DNA from: Gonapodya sp. JEL0774
Lineage: Eukaryota; Monoblepharomycota; Monoblepharidomycetes; Monoblepharidales; Gonapodyaceae
Direction: 5' to 3'
Length of the DNA stretch: 64,000 bases
Assembly: GCA_027604505.1 (NCBI GenBank)
Contig: JADIIX010000002.1
Location: forward strand, 1 to 64,000
Shown here piece by piece: positions 35,724-47,541 of this stretch; positions within the stretch are counted from its first letter, which is position 1, and each line of letters starts with the position of its first letter. A program made the translations under genes and the position numbers. The notes beneath the pieces are model-generated. The model ran no database searches. It was given only the letters and a program-made list of their open reading frames with translations, and was not told where the DNA came from.

Positions 35724-38700
35724 ATGATTACCCGACCAGCGATGCGAATCAAGACAGCGCTCATCGCAATCGCCGCCGCCGTCGCCATTTCCACCGCTCC
35801 CGCTGACGCCCAGGGTGCGTCGAATCGTCCTGTTAATTGTTCGATGTCGGAACCCTCATTGCTTTTTTTGGCCGAAAAACCTTAATTTTGGTGAACTATC
35901 GCGACGGAAACAGGATCGTGCTATTCCTACTCGGGCGTTTGCAGTGCGGTTCTCGGCCAGGGCTACTCCACATATCAGACCTCTGCTGATGCTTTTGCCC
36001 TGAATCAAAAGAACAGCAGTTTTGCTCTGGATCAGGTCTCAATCATTAAATCATTGAGCCCGGACTGTTACAACCTGTACCTCAACTACACGTGCTCGTT
36101 GTATTTCCCTAAATGCGTCTCAAGTGAGTGAGAAAGTGTGATTGAGATCGGACCTCTTGCATCGGAGAATGCTGGCGGTGATCCATACTCACCATCTCCG
36201 ACATTATTTGCAGGCCAACCCGAGTATCAGTGCAAGTCGCTTTGCTCTGCCACACTGAAAGCGTGCACGAGCATTTTTACGTGAGTCTATCCTTGTCCTC
36301 TCGGGCGAGTCTCAATCACCAGTTCTGGCGGTGAAATATCAGAAAGTTGTTTCAGCAGCGACAGAGGGCTCAAGTGATCCAGCTTGTATGCAGTTTAAAG
36401 CGCATTCAGGAAGAACTGGCGTCGCGATTGTTGTCAGGATGGTTGCAAGTCGGGACCAACAATGCCCTTGAGCCAATCGGCCATTCCGTTCATTGAACGT
36501 GTTACACAAAATGAATCTTCTTCTGGGAGGAGGAATATTTGCCTTCATACTGAGCAACGTCACACGCTTCACACACCCAATGTGATCCTGCTGACACCTT
36601 CCCCACACCTTCCCCGCATCTCTGAAATCAAAGTCTCGGTGGCTACGCAAACACCCTCCCCAACTGTGTCACTCTTGCCTATCCCGCTCCCGCAAATACT
36701 CCATACCCCGCGGACAACGCCCCATGTCTCGACCCAAAGCTGGAGAACGTCACCGTGTCGTCAACCTCAAGTTCGTGTTTTGTTCAATCAAGATCCCGAT
36801 TTTCCGACGCTGAACCATGTTGCTCGTTGATTTTGGTGCTCTTCAGCAAACGGGACGCTCACCCCTGCGGCCCCGCCCACATCCTCGGCCCAGTCGTGTC
36901 CTCCACCTCTCATTCCCAACCCTTTCAACGACACTTTGAATCCGCCCGCGACATGCCCTGGAGGCCTTGTGAGTCTTCAATTGTGTTGGTGCTACTTGGA
37001 AGAGAATTGGAGCGGTGATCGCTGACATCGGCGTGCGAACAACTCCTTCAGTGTTGCTTCCCTTGCCCTATCTACCACGCGCTCCTCCCTCCCAACCCTC
37101 CGGTTTCTTACTACGAGAAAATTATCATGGTTATTGACCTTTTGGGTACGTTCCAACCCTCCCGCCCCAGAAGCAGCCCCGCTATATCACATCCTCATTG
37201 AGTCCCTCCGGACCGTCCATTTGAACTCACTCAGGCACCCCCCTCCTCATCATCACTTTCATCCTCGTCGCGACTCGTCCCCATGCCTTCAAAGAGTCCC
37301 GCTACATCACCATTCTTTTCTCCATCATCAACAACATTCTCCTCATCGGCATCGCCGGAGTCCTCCTCGCCAACGGGCCTGAAAAATATATGTGTGATAG
37401 CCCTGTTGCCGACAGTGTGAACAACCGGCTGTGCACGTTGCAAGGTGCGTGTCAAGGTGTGCCTTTGCATCGATAGAGGATCGTGTTGATTGACTTCTGT
37501 CCGTGACCTTTCGCAGGTGTCAGCTACAACCTGTTCGCTCTTGCGTTCGCAATGTCCGAGGCCCTGTTCAACATCAATCTCTTTGCGGTGAGTCCAGTTA
37601 CCCCCCTCCCCATGTACCAGCACCTGCCAGTCGTTTGAAACGTTACTTCGTGATCACCGCAGACGCTCTTCTTCCTTCGCGATCCCATCCCTTACAAACG
37701 CGTTTACGTCATCTGCATCATTTTTTGGATCCTGTCGGCGGTGTTGATCGGGTACCCGTATGCAAAGAGCGGTTCTGTGGTGAGTTTCAGGAGACGGGGT
37801 TGGCCTTGAGTGCGAGTTGATTCAGAAACTCGGACCGACCTTTATGTTACTCCTGTACCCCACTTAACTACCACCCCAGCACAACTTTGGCTCGTACTGC
37901 TCTCCTGGAGATCTGTCCTTGTACAGGTGAGAGAGCGAAAGTCGTCCTGGCACGATCACGTCACAATCTGATACGATTTCCCGACCTCTTCGTTGCGCTT
38001 TCTCCACCTTTTAGGATCATGGGCATATACCCGCTCGTGGTCGCTGTGCTGATATCGATCGTGCTCGGGTTTGGCAACGTTGCATTCGTCCTCAAGGTAC
38101 CAACACTGGATTTGTTGTTCTATCTGTTCATAGAATCTCACCATCGCGCCTCCTTTTTTGAATTAAGATGTACATCGACATCCTCCGTGGCGACAAGCGC
38201 TACGAAGTGAGCTCGCGCACTGACGATAAGAGATCAGGCAGCAGCTCGCCCCTCCCTCCAGGATACACCGGAAACCCCCGCATGGACACATTTTTGCTGG
38301 GGTGGAGGCCGGCGATCCTGTCACTGTTTGTTGCCGTCGGGTTTTTGGTGTTTGTGGTGAGTTGATGGAGGTGGTGTGTGATTCGGCAGCACGTGGAATA
38401 CCGATTGCCCACTCCTCACCTTCCCCTCCCGCCTCCCTTTCCACCCTTATCACACCAGATCTGGTGGTTCACCGACGCCGAACCCAAACTCTTCGCCGTC
38501 ACCACCGGTGGCAACCTTGCCGCGAGCGCCACGGACTGGGGTAACGAGTGGCTCAAGTGCATCTACGCCAACGCACCCAACGGGCACGACCTGTGCTCCT
38601 ACATCCCCAAGCAGCACGTGCCTTCAGAAACGTGGACTGAGACGACGGAGATCATGGCGGCGGTGGGTTTGCAGGAGTAGGGGAGGGGGAGGGGCAGTCT

Positions 38701-38986
38701 TGAGTGTGGGGGACGCGCACTCACCGTTTTCGCTGGCTCGTTCTTGTCGCCCACTTTCCCCCACACCGACATTTTTCCCTTCCCTCAGGCTACCGGAATC
38801 TTCTACTTCATCGCCCTCGGCACTAACCCTGCGGACTGGCGACGGGTGGTCGGGTACCTCAGCGGTCGCCGACCGACCCTGACCTCTGCGGGCACCACGG
38901 CGTCCAAGGAGCCCTTGACGGGTGAAGTGGAAGGTTCTGATGCGTCGCTCGTGAGCACTGCGGAGGCGGACGAGGCAGGCAGGTGA
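35724..38986 (+). CDS. Frizzled-like seven-transmembrane receptor
   Basis: Fourteen exons with fully consistent phases (35724-35814, 35914-36123, 36214-36280, 36634-36770, 36847-36968, 37052-37145, 37235-37444, 37517-37587, 37663-37779, 37880-37926, 38015-38096, 38168-38356, 38459-38662, 38789-38986) give 612 residues. A signal peptide (IAIAAAVAISTAPADAQ) precedes a Cys-rich extracellular domain of Frizzled type (CYSYSGVC, SPDCYNLYLNYTC, FPKC, YQCKSLC, LKAC, LPNC, APC) and a CCFPCPIY segment before helix 1. Seven helices follow, including LLIITFILVATRP, YVICIIFWILSAVLIGYPY, LVVAVLISIVLGFGNVAFVL, AILSLFVAVGFLVFV and a last ATGIFYFIALG. The tail is about 50 residues, Ser/Thr-rich. Frizzled-like receptors are known in Dictyostelium and some early fungi, without Wnt ligands. 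The ligand and coupling here are unknown. Confidence 0.85.
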
Positions 38987-40332
38987 AGGTGCGAGAGCGC
39001 GCCGCAGGGAGGGGTGGGTGGCCGTTGTAAGTGGAGAGCTGTGCAAGTGCGCGCTTTGGAGGAGGTGTGCGTTTGAAGAGGGGCTCGTGTGCATGTGTTG
39101 AGCCCAAAGTTTGGTTCCTCGTCAACTTCTCCATTTTTTGATAAATCTCCTGCAACGTTACATATGTACGAACCGTACCATGAGAAATCCCTGCTAATGG
39201 TTTTTGTGATGAGTGGGATATTTAGAACATGTGGGAATTATATATTGAATACAAATGAAACGACTCGTATGCGAACGGGAAGTAAGTTGTGCGTGGTGTG
39301 TCTGTAACGTCCAAGTTGAGTCATCATCAGATGACCCCGCGGATACAAACCACGCGCGATTTCGAAAGCGAAAAGGACCAGAATAAAAAACTAAAACTAA
39401 AATAAAACGCCGCTTCTTCCGGTGCAAAGGCCGGCCCTTCCATCACGCTTTTCGTGCTAATACCGAGTGACCTGGACGCGTTGCGACCATCACACGGGGC
39501 CGGAGGGGCGGGGCGGGGCGGGGGGGGGGGGGTGGCCAAGATGTCATGTCCCCACAAATCGTCTCTGGGGGGAAGAACAGTGTGCGCCGCCGCGACCCGT
39601 GGAGCCGTGGGAGCCCCCGCCCGTAGTGTGGGGTTTTTGTCCACCCGGTGCCCGGTGGGAAATGCGGGCCACACGGGGCACCCACACCCCCACCGCGCTT
39701 CCCAGTCCACTCGCCACCGCCCACCAGCACCGACGACACGGTTTCGCGTTTGTGCAAAAGCCGGCACAACCGGGAACCCCCGGCACACCACCTGCCCACC
39801 CCCACGTGCCGGGGGGGGGGTGGGGGGACCTCGGCACACGCGGACAATATGCGCACGATCCACACACCGCAACCACCCCACCCCCCCACCACCCCCCGCG
39901 GGCAACAACCACGCGACCAACGACGGACGATGGACGACCCGACACGCCAACCAGGCGGTGTGGCGGAGATACGATGTGCAATGGGGTCAGGTTTCCAGAG
40001 CCAAGGAATAAAAACATCCACGTGACGTGACGTGGTCCCTTCTGCATACCGGGGGGGCACACGACGTGCATTCCTTTCATATGGACATGGACATGTGACA
40101 ACCGGACATTTGGGACATGATGCGACGACAATGGGACGTGGTACAGAACAGGGGGACAGGATGGGGGTGCCATGCACCACCCACCACCCCGCGCACCACA
40201 AACCGCGCCCGCGCCGCACTCGAAACCGAGATATGTGCGTTCATCATTTCTACACCCTACAACCTCACCCCCTTCCACCATTCCACCATCCTCGCCCCCC
40301 CCCCAACCAACCCCCCCCAATCCTACCACCCA
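38987..40332. other. G/C-skewed low-complexity intergenic region
   Basis: Between the receptor and uL15 lies 1.3 kb with many homopolymer runs (G tracts at 39513-39532 and near 39811-39824, C tracts near 39875-39895 and 40280-40320). Long frames exist in several phases on both strands, but their translations are Pro/Gly/His/Arg junk and shadow one another. They are a composition artefact. Confidence 0.6.
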
Positions 40333-42040
40333 TCACGCCACCAGTTCCACCTTCCCGCCCGCCTCGACAATCTTCTTTTCTGCGCGGCGGGACACGGACC
40401 GGGCCTTGACAATGTAAGGGCGGGAGAGGCGGCCCTTGGCAAGGACTTTGCCAAAGCCCTGTGGAGGGGGTGAGGGGTGGGGGTTGGGTGGGTGGGGAGA
40501 GGGGGAATGGAAGGCAAGGGTGAGCACGACAGCACCCGCCGACCCAGAGAGCCGTGGGGGGCGCCACCCGCCGACCCCCACCCCCCCCCCACCCCAAAAC
40601 ACCCCAACCCACACCAAAACAAAGCAAAGCAAAAGCAAACCAAGACAAGTACTACCCCCCCCACCCCCCCACCCCCCTTCGCCCCCAACAAACCCCCGCC
40701 CCCCACAACCCTCAACCCACCGCCTTGAGCGTATCGACCACCACAGCGACCTTCTTCCCCCCCTTATCCGCCACCTCGATGTGGCTTTTGTCGGCCAATC
40801 CCGCCACCTTGTCCAGGTTCAAGACGGGTCGGAACGACTTGTTGTTGGTCTTGTGGTAGTACCGCATGCCCACTTTTCCAAAGTAACCCGGGTGGTACTT
40901 GTCCATGTTGATGCGGTGGTGGTGTTGGCCACCGGCCTGGGGGGGAGTGGGAGTGGGGGTGGGGTGGGGTTGGGGTGGGCCGGGTGAGCCTACACTGTGT
41001 CATGGCAACAAATCCCAAAATCCCTCTATCCACATGTCCGTATGTCCACAAGTACACATGTGTCATGGCGACTGGCGCTCGGCGCGTTGAATCAATCGCG
41101 TCCGGCGGACTGTGCCCGTCGCCTGACGCTTGGGCGAGAGCGGGCCCCCGCTACCGGTGCGGGACAGGCCCTCGCTCCCTTTCGGTGCGGGACTGTGTTG
41201 TCGCCTGACGCTTGGGCGAGCGCGGGCATTCGCTCCGTTCGCTTCGCTCACTCGGCTCAACTCACCAAACCCCTACCACCAGGATGCTTCCTGTGCTTTC
41301 CGATCCTCCCGTGACCGGCGGAGACATTACCGCGCTTCTTCCTGTTTGCGTGGAGTCGGGTAGGCTAAACAAAAACAAGAGAAAAAGAAGGTGGGGAGAG
41401 TGTGGTGTGAGTGCACAGTGCAGAATGCAGAGTCTGGATGGAACGGGGCGCGTGTGTGCGTGTTGGGGGGCACGACTGACCACCGACAGAGCGAATGCCA
41501 AAACCCAACCCCAAACTACACCCGAGCACACAACAACAACAACAACAAGAAGAAGAATGAGCAGAGACTGCAACAGCCATCAGTGAGTGTCCGGCGGTGC
41601 CAATCAGTGAGTGCCTTCATTTCCAGAGGGTGTGTGTGTGTGTGTGTCGGGGGGTCCCTCGTGCGTGGTGTGGGTCTCCAGCATCCTTGTGATGGGGCAT
41701 GGCATGGCGGGGACAAGAGGGGCGGGAGTAGGGAAAGAACAAGACCCGAATGTGGGCCGGTACGCAGCAGACCAGAGTGCGGGGCCGGGGGGTAGAGTCG
41801 GCTGTGTGGGCAGTGTTGTGCTCTCTGTCCTGTCCTGTCCTGTCCTTGTCGTCCTGCTTGGTTTGGGTTGGACGTCCCCTTACCGTCCCCCTTGCCGTCG
41901 TCCCCTTGCCGTCCCTGTCCCCCCTTTGCCCACATCCATCGACCGGATCCAGACCCCTTCCCGCCCCGCTGCGCAGTCCAATGCATCCAGTATCATCACA
42001 GGATTTGTCTGGCCCTTTTGTCCGCCTGTCTGCTCACCAT
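40333..42040 (-). CDS. RPL28: 60S ribosomal protein uL15 (yeast L28, human L27a)
   Basis: Exons 41364-41266, 40936-40721 and 40458-40333 join in phase and encode [59 protein letters not shown] and [19 protein letters not shown]. These are the diagnostic uL15 segments. The first coding exon must end at phase 0 before PTRL. An ATG directly followed by GTGAGC at 42040-42038 would supply just the start codon and yields 147 residues, matching the family. This ATG-only exon is inferred; the rest is secure. Introns are unusually long and G/C-skewed for this window (about 670, 329 and 262 nt), as often in ribosomal protein genes. Confidence 0.88.
41118..41232 (+). repeat. Direct repeat inside a uL15 intron
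   Basis: GTCGCCTGACGCTTGGGCGA appears at about 41118 and again at about 41200, each followed by (G)(A/C)GCGGGC. Between them GGTGCGGGAC also occurs twice (41155, 41184). Unit spacing is about 82 nt. Confidence 0.7.
41525..41850 (+). repeat. Cluster of microsatellites
   Basis: A CAA/AAG trinucleotide run (about 41530-41557), a (GT)n run (41629-41647) and a TGTCC pentanucleotide run (about 41825-41845) lie within 320 bp, all inside the proposed first intron of uL15. Confidence 0.75.
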
Positions 42041-42550
42041 CGGGTTCAACTGTCTGTCTGTGTGGTCTGCCACTCGGTGCTTCCCCCACACCTCCCTCTG
42101 CACAGTCCATCTGCCTTATTCTTTGTGCACACCTCCCACCCCCCCAATCCCCCATTCCCCATTCCCCGCCCTTCCTCTCTTCCTCTCCACCTATTCATGC
42201 ATTCTTGTATTCATACTCGTGCCTATTCCCTCCTTTGCTTCACACCAAACCACACACGCACAGTCTGTTGATATGATATTTATGATTTGAGATTTCGTAG
42301 TCATGTAATCTCATTATGTACATAATACAAGAGTAAATACGTGTTTCACAGACACGTTTGCGGTGTTTCCCTTCTCCTTCTCAGTCCAGTCTCACGTCAT
42401 GAAGGACTCCTGTGGTGACAACAAACTGAACAGACAAACCCCATGTTAGTTTGGTTTCGGCCAGCAGCATAGAGAATTCGTAAAATTGAAAAGTGAATTA
42501 TTTTGCCATGCGTATGATCCTCTGATCATTCTCTGTTGTTCTCTTGGTCT
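42041..42550. other. Intergenic, pyrimidine-rich then AT-rich
   Basis: This lies between the proposed uL15 start and the stop of the Myb-like gene. The uL15 promoter and 5' UTR probably lie in 42041-42300 (C/T-rich on the plus strand). No further gene seen. Confidence 0.4.
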
Positions 42551-45500
42551 CTACGCGTGGGGGTGATCGGTATCGGTATCGGTGCCTGCTGCGACGGTGG
42601 CGGTGACGGCGACGTTTTCCCCCCACGCCCCCCCACCCCCACCCCCACCCCCACCAACACCCCGCCCCCCGCTCGAAACCTTCATCGTCCCCGCCGCCTC
42701 CCGCAACGTCTCCACGAGCGCGGCTTTGGCGGCCCGTTCCGCCGCCAGAGTCTCGAGGGACTTTTTGGGCCGGGCCCGTGGCGGGGGTTTGGGGCGGGCA
42801 GGAGCAGTGTGATTGGTGGTGGCGCTGGTGGTGGCCGGCGTGGCCGTCGCGGCCGAGGACGCAGCAGACGCAGTAGCGATGCCGGCGTCGGCGAAGGCAG
42901 ACTCGCGTACCGGCGGTGTCGGTGTCGATGTCGGTGTCGGTGTCGGTGTCGCTGTGCTCGGCGGGACCACGGCCAGAATGGCGGGCACGCCAGCCGGCAC
43001 AGGTACCGTCCCTCCCAGTCCACGCATCACAGTCGCCAACGCACCGGAAAAGGGGGCCAGTGACACCGCCGACACCGACACCGACCCACTGCCGCCGCCC
43101 CCGCCCCCGCCGCCCGTCGCCGTCCCCGTCACCCCCACCCCCACCCCCACCCCCTCGCCCCCAACCATGGCCATCACCGCCCGCTGAGCGGCCCGTTCTG
43201 CCTCCACCGTTGTCGCGTTTTTAGCCCGGGGGCCCCGCTTCGTTCTCGAGGTCGAGGCCGAGGCCGAGGCCGCGAGAGGGGTCGCGGTCGGGGTCGCGGT
43301 CGGGTTCCCCTTGTTCAGCGTCCGGGGGCGGGAGCGGGACGCGGGCGGGTCGGTGGCGGCCGCGGCGGCCGCGGCAGAGACGACCACAGAGAGTTTGGTT
43401 TTGGCCCGCTTGGTGGGTGGTTGTGGCTGCGGGTCGGTGGGGGCCTTTTCCTCGGGCACGGATCCCGATCCCGATCCGGATCCGGGTTCCCAGTCGACGG
43501 CGGGCAGTGGTGATGGTGGGGCCGGGTGTAGGTGTGCTTGAGGATGAGCCTGCGGTGATCGCGGGACGATGGGCGACGACGACGACGCTCCAGGATGGGG
43601 TGGTCCTTCCGGCCCGTGTAGGTCAGACGGAGACGGTCCAGGAGAGGGTTCCGACAAACCTGCGGAATCCGAACCGCCGGCCCGTGACCGACCCGGGCGC
43701 CCGTGTCCAGCCTGCCGTGCACCACGAGACGGTTTCCGAGACGATTTCGCAGACGTCGAGGCCGAGGAGGCAGCCCCGCCGCGGCTGCGGCCGCCGCCGC
43801 TACCGCCAGGTGTCGCGGGACCGGCCGTCCCGGTCAGAGGAGACTGTGTCGAGGGGAGGGCGGCGTGCGGGGCGGTGCCCACCTCCACCTCATCGCCTCG
43901 TCGTTTCCGCAGATACTTTATATATTCGTCTGGCACCGTGGGTACGTGCTCTGGTACGGGCGCGGACGGAGGCGGAGGTGGAGGAGCCGCAGGCGGGACC
44001 GGCGGGACGTGGTTCGGCGGCACGAACAGCAAACTCGTCGGATCCACGCCGGTCTTCCCTGCTGCTTTCTGGACCGTCACTTCCACGACTTTGTTGACCG
44101 CGGCGGTGGTGGTCGGGACCGGGTGAGCGCTGTTGTTGTGTATGTCGGACAAGCCCTTGGTGAGCATGTCGCGGACAGCTTTCTCGGCGGCGAGCGTCGC
44201 CTCAGACTTGTTTATGTTGCCCCTCCGCGATGGCAACTTGGGCTGGAGGTTCAGGACCGCTTGTCTCGACAACCGCTCTTCGGCCTCCCGCTCCATGGCC
44301 GCCAACTCCACCACGAAATCGGGAAGAGCGGCGGGGATGGTGTCCTCAGCTGTGCGTGATGGCAGGACAGAGCTACCGATACCGAGTCCCGGAGTACCGT
44401 GAAGTGGTTGGACGTTGGGTTGTGGTGGGTGAGACAAAACCCGTGGCACATTTTGCGCGGAATGTGAACTCGACAATACTGCAGGGATTGGTGCAGAATC
44501 GGATGGTATCAAAGGTATAGAAGGTTGCGTGGAAGCAGTCGTGGCCAATGGTACAAGTGGTAGTGTAGAAGGGGGCAAGACATTCGACGCACGGCGAGGT
44601 GCGGTGTTTGGATTCGGAACAACCCCAAGACGCGCAGCAGGAAGTGCAAACGGCCGCAAAAATTCCAAAAGCCCAGACTCGAGAAGATTTGATGTGATCG
44701 GATTCTGTGGAAGAGGTGGCGTGGTCGCCGCGTTCAACGGCAACCACTCGGATCCACCCACCACTTCGAGAGGTCTCGGCTCGGTGACTCTGGATCTGGA
44801 CATGACATCCACGACTTTATCGTAGATTTTAAGAACCGCAGCTTCCTTCTCCTTTGCGCGCTTGATGTTGCGCTTGTGTTTGGGTACGAGAGGCACGAGG
44901 TGGGGGGGCGGTAGGCAATAAGCCGGGGTGGCATTCGAGGGTGCAGGGTTTAAGCCGCGCACATGGACTCGGAAGCAATCAAAGGGAGTGAAGGCGGGCT
45001 TAAAGACGGGGAGAAGAGGAAACGGTTATGACACGAACTCGCGCCGTTCATCAATGCGGAACTGCACACTCACCCCCATCTCCTCCGCAACCTTCAACCA
45101 CCCAAGGTGTCCAAACCTTCGCACAACATCATCCAGCTTTTCTCGAAATTTTTGAGGCCAAAGTGCTTGCTTCTCGGTCGCCCTCGCTTCCGCCTCCACG
45201 TCCGAGTCCTCGTCATCGCCAGCTGCAGAATCCCTCACGTCGACGCCACCATCCACAGGAAATCCTTTTCTTCCGTTAATTTTCTCCCACTCCCGATACC
45301 GTATTCGGCATTCGGCTGCAGTTCGGTCTCGCAGCGACCCAGCAGTCTTGCTGAACTTTATCGGATGATTGTACGATAAGTGCTTCGCTATCCGTCTCCA
45401 GGGCACGCGAAGGATTCTGGGTGGCTTCTGCGATTCAAACATCGTGTCCTCACCCTCGTGGTCAATCCCCTCGTTCCAACCACCATCTGATTCGCTTTCC

Positions 45501-47056
45501 TGGTCGGTCACATTTTCCTCATCGTCAGATTCACCACTGCTTGGTCCGTCTTCAATATCCTCCAGCGACCCCACCTTCATCTCCGCTGCCCGTTCCGCAA
45601 CCCATCTATCAAATTGGTCACCTTTCTGGTACTTGACGCCGGCAAGCCATGACTCAACCTGGGCGCGGACCTCGGGCCACTCCATGTGCACGCCGCGTCG
45701 TTCGTTAGCGCCAGCTACCAGTCGGGCGTGGTCAGAGCAAAGGCGGCGAAGAGTAGCGATGTGCACGGCCCGACGGAGCCGGGTGCTATCGGCGCGAAGC
45801 CAAGGGAGACCTGACGGCAGTCGGCGTCCGTAGCGGGGTGGATTCGGGATGTGATCAGCGACTGCAGGAGACGAGTGGCGGAGGAACTGTGAGAGAACGA
45901 CTGTGGAGTCTGGCGCTTGCGGTGGTACCTTTTTAAGTCACAGTCGACATTTTGGTTTCAGAGTCGCGTTGGTAACTGTGAATCGGTCTGCGAATGTGTA
46001 CTCAATCGTGAACAATCATACCTCACTCCTCTGGTCAACAAAGTACGAACGAGCGACTGACGGTCGATAGCCTCTCATCAGTTTTGGGTGGATGGTCATT
46101 GTTGGTACTAGCTGAAAGATGGCCTGTGGCTGATGCTTCCCCTTTCCTTTTGTGCCCCTGCTACTGCCAAGTCCACCGGTCCGCGATGTGTCGGTGAAAT
46201 GATCGTTGAAATCCGCCTCTGCGCCCTCGTCGTCACCTTCCAACTCCTCGTCAGACATGACCATGTGCGGCTCTTCCTGAGGGTAGTAATCTCGGAGCAT
46301 GTACGTGGGAACAGGTTCTGGATAGTTCGGTGAGGGGGCGGTGATACTCTCCGAAGAGAGAACAGTGTGCGATTCATCAATCAATCCAAAAAAAAACTGA
46401 TCCAGGGTCATCTGATCCTGCGATGCCGCTGTGGAAAGCAAGTCTCGTGATGGGATTTCAACATCCGCATAGTCGCCTTGGCCAGAGTATGGATCACCAA
46501 TCAATCCAGCAGATGCATTAAAGGAGATTGCTTGAGAAGGGGGAGCAGTAGATGACTGATAGAGTAATTCGTAGGCTCTCAAACCGCCGGTTGACGGAGC
46601 AAGCTCGACATCACGCTCTGAGACCCCGGGGTAGGAATTCTGCAACAAGTTTCCGCTTTCTCCGTCACGAGTCGGCAAAGAAGTGTTCGAACTCTCATTG
46701 ACAGCCCAGCTCTGAACTGAAATCGAAGGAGTCGACTCCGGCGGACGTGGTAGTCCAAAAGCACTGCTGAAGAAGTCTGGCATGGTCTCAGATTCCCGAG
46801 CGTTTTCTTCAGGGCGCCAATCCATCTCATTTGAGACTCCCGTGTGGGTTAATGACATTGGTAGTCCCAAACTGTTCGTTCCGGTTCTGGTATCCAGGTG
46901 TCTGGATCCTCCACCACCGCTCCAATCTTCAGGTTCACCGAGAGTGCGTGTTTCCGGTAATGCAGAGGAAGATGGTGATGGATAGCGCAGGAATTGCGAG
47001 AATACAACCCGTTGGATGTCATGAGTGCTCAAGGTCTCTCCAGAAGATTCTTCCAT
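42551..47056 (-). CDS. Large Myb/SANT-like nuclear protein with simple-sequence C-terminal tail
   Basis: Three exons (47056-46027, 45861-45074, 44998-42551) join in phase to 1421 residues. Exon 1 (343 residues) is disordered, Ser/Pro/Glu-rich with an acidic block (EELEGDDEGAEADF). Exon 2 has two Myb/SANT-like units: VPWRRIAKHLSYNHPIKFSK with RTAAECRIRYREWEKI, and WPQKFREKLDDVVRRFG with GWLKVAEEMG. The second unit is cut by a GTGAGTGTG-donor intron and continues into FDCFRVHVRGL. Exon 3 is 815 residues, mostly Pro/Ala/Thr/Gly low-complexity, with basic patches (KHKRNIKRAKEKE, KRAKTKL) and repeats encoded by GGTGTC and similar units. It is probably a DNA-binding regulator; the exact family (SNAPc-, Bdp1- or Reb1-like) cannot be told. 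Start: the upstream GTG at 47077 was rejected for ATG 47056. Confidence 0.7.
42905..43290. repeat. Hexanucleotide-type coding repeats
   Basis: Runs of GGTGTC (42916-42955), CCCCCA/CACCCC (near 43135-43150) and GAGGCC (43247-43270) sit in frame in exon 3 of the Myb-like gene and encode TPTPTPTS, VGVGVGV and ASASAS stretches. Confidence 0.7.
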
Positions 47057-47541
47057 CACTGAGCAGGTCCTATCCACACGTCAAGGAATCATAATCACGA
47101 TCCAATTCGCAATCCTGAGTTTTTCTCGCTCGGTTCCGCTTCGTTTATATGTGTAGCATCTTCACAAACGATGGCCCGGACACCTGATCCAGAGAATATT
47201 CTTGCCCATACAACAACAAGTCAGGTCTCTAAATAAAAGTAGTTACCGCTGAGCAGTCTTAGCATCGCATGAGTCAAATTTGGAGAATGAAATGAGGCTC
47301 TACTTCCCAATGCAACAATGCAGCAGGACAACACGATATTGCACAGTGATGGGTGTGTTGACGGACGGGGTGATTCCACTCAATATTAATTACGGGTGGA
47401 TTTGAAGGTTGAGGGGTGTTAGAGTATCAAACTGTGCCACAAAGGTGCTTGCCAGCCCAATTACTTCCCATTTAGGCAATCCTGGAGGATTGGACGGCTT
47501 TCACCAGCATTCAAGAATCCGCAGAGCAAAGAACCGCTCAA
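47057..47541. promoter_or_regulatory. Intergenic between divergent Myb-like and glucanase genes
   Basis: A 485-bp stretch between two start codons on opposite strands. A 113-codon frame beginning at 47409 overlaps the next gene in another phase and is not supported. Confidence 0.35.

Noticed and set aside
36281..36633. Open frame in the Frizzled-like gene region (36462-36830)
   Set aside because: It is out of phase with the flanking exons. Joining 36280 directly to 36634 gives a continuous Cys-rich domain, so this is treated as an intron.
39327..40329. Minus-strand ORFs of 207-261 residues and plus-strand ORFs of 125-187 residues
   Set aside because: They overlap in all phases, are rich in Pro/Gly/His/Arg with no domain, and lie in homopolymer-rich DNA that simply lacks stop codons.
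41090..41250. tRNA gene or CRISPR-like array at the repeated GTCGCCTGACGCTTGGG units
   Set aside because: Only two copies, no cloverleaf and no T-loop sequence; it sits inside a uL15 intron.
43403..44359. Plus-strand ORFs of 185-226 residues opposite the Myb-like gene
   Set aside because: Arg/Gly/Pro-rich antisense shadows in GC-rich repeats; the minus-strand frame is longer and continues into Myb-like exons.
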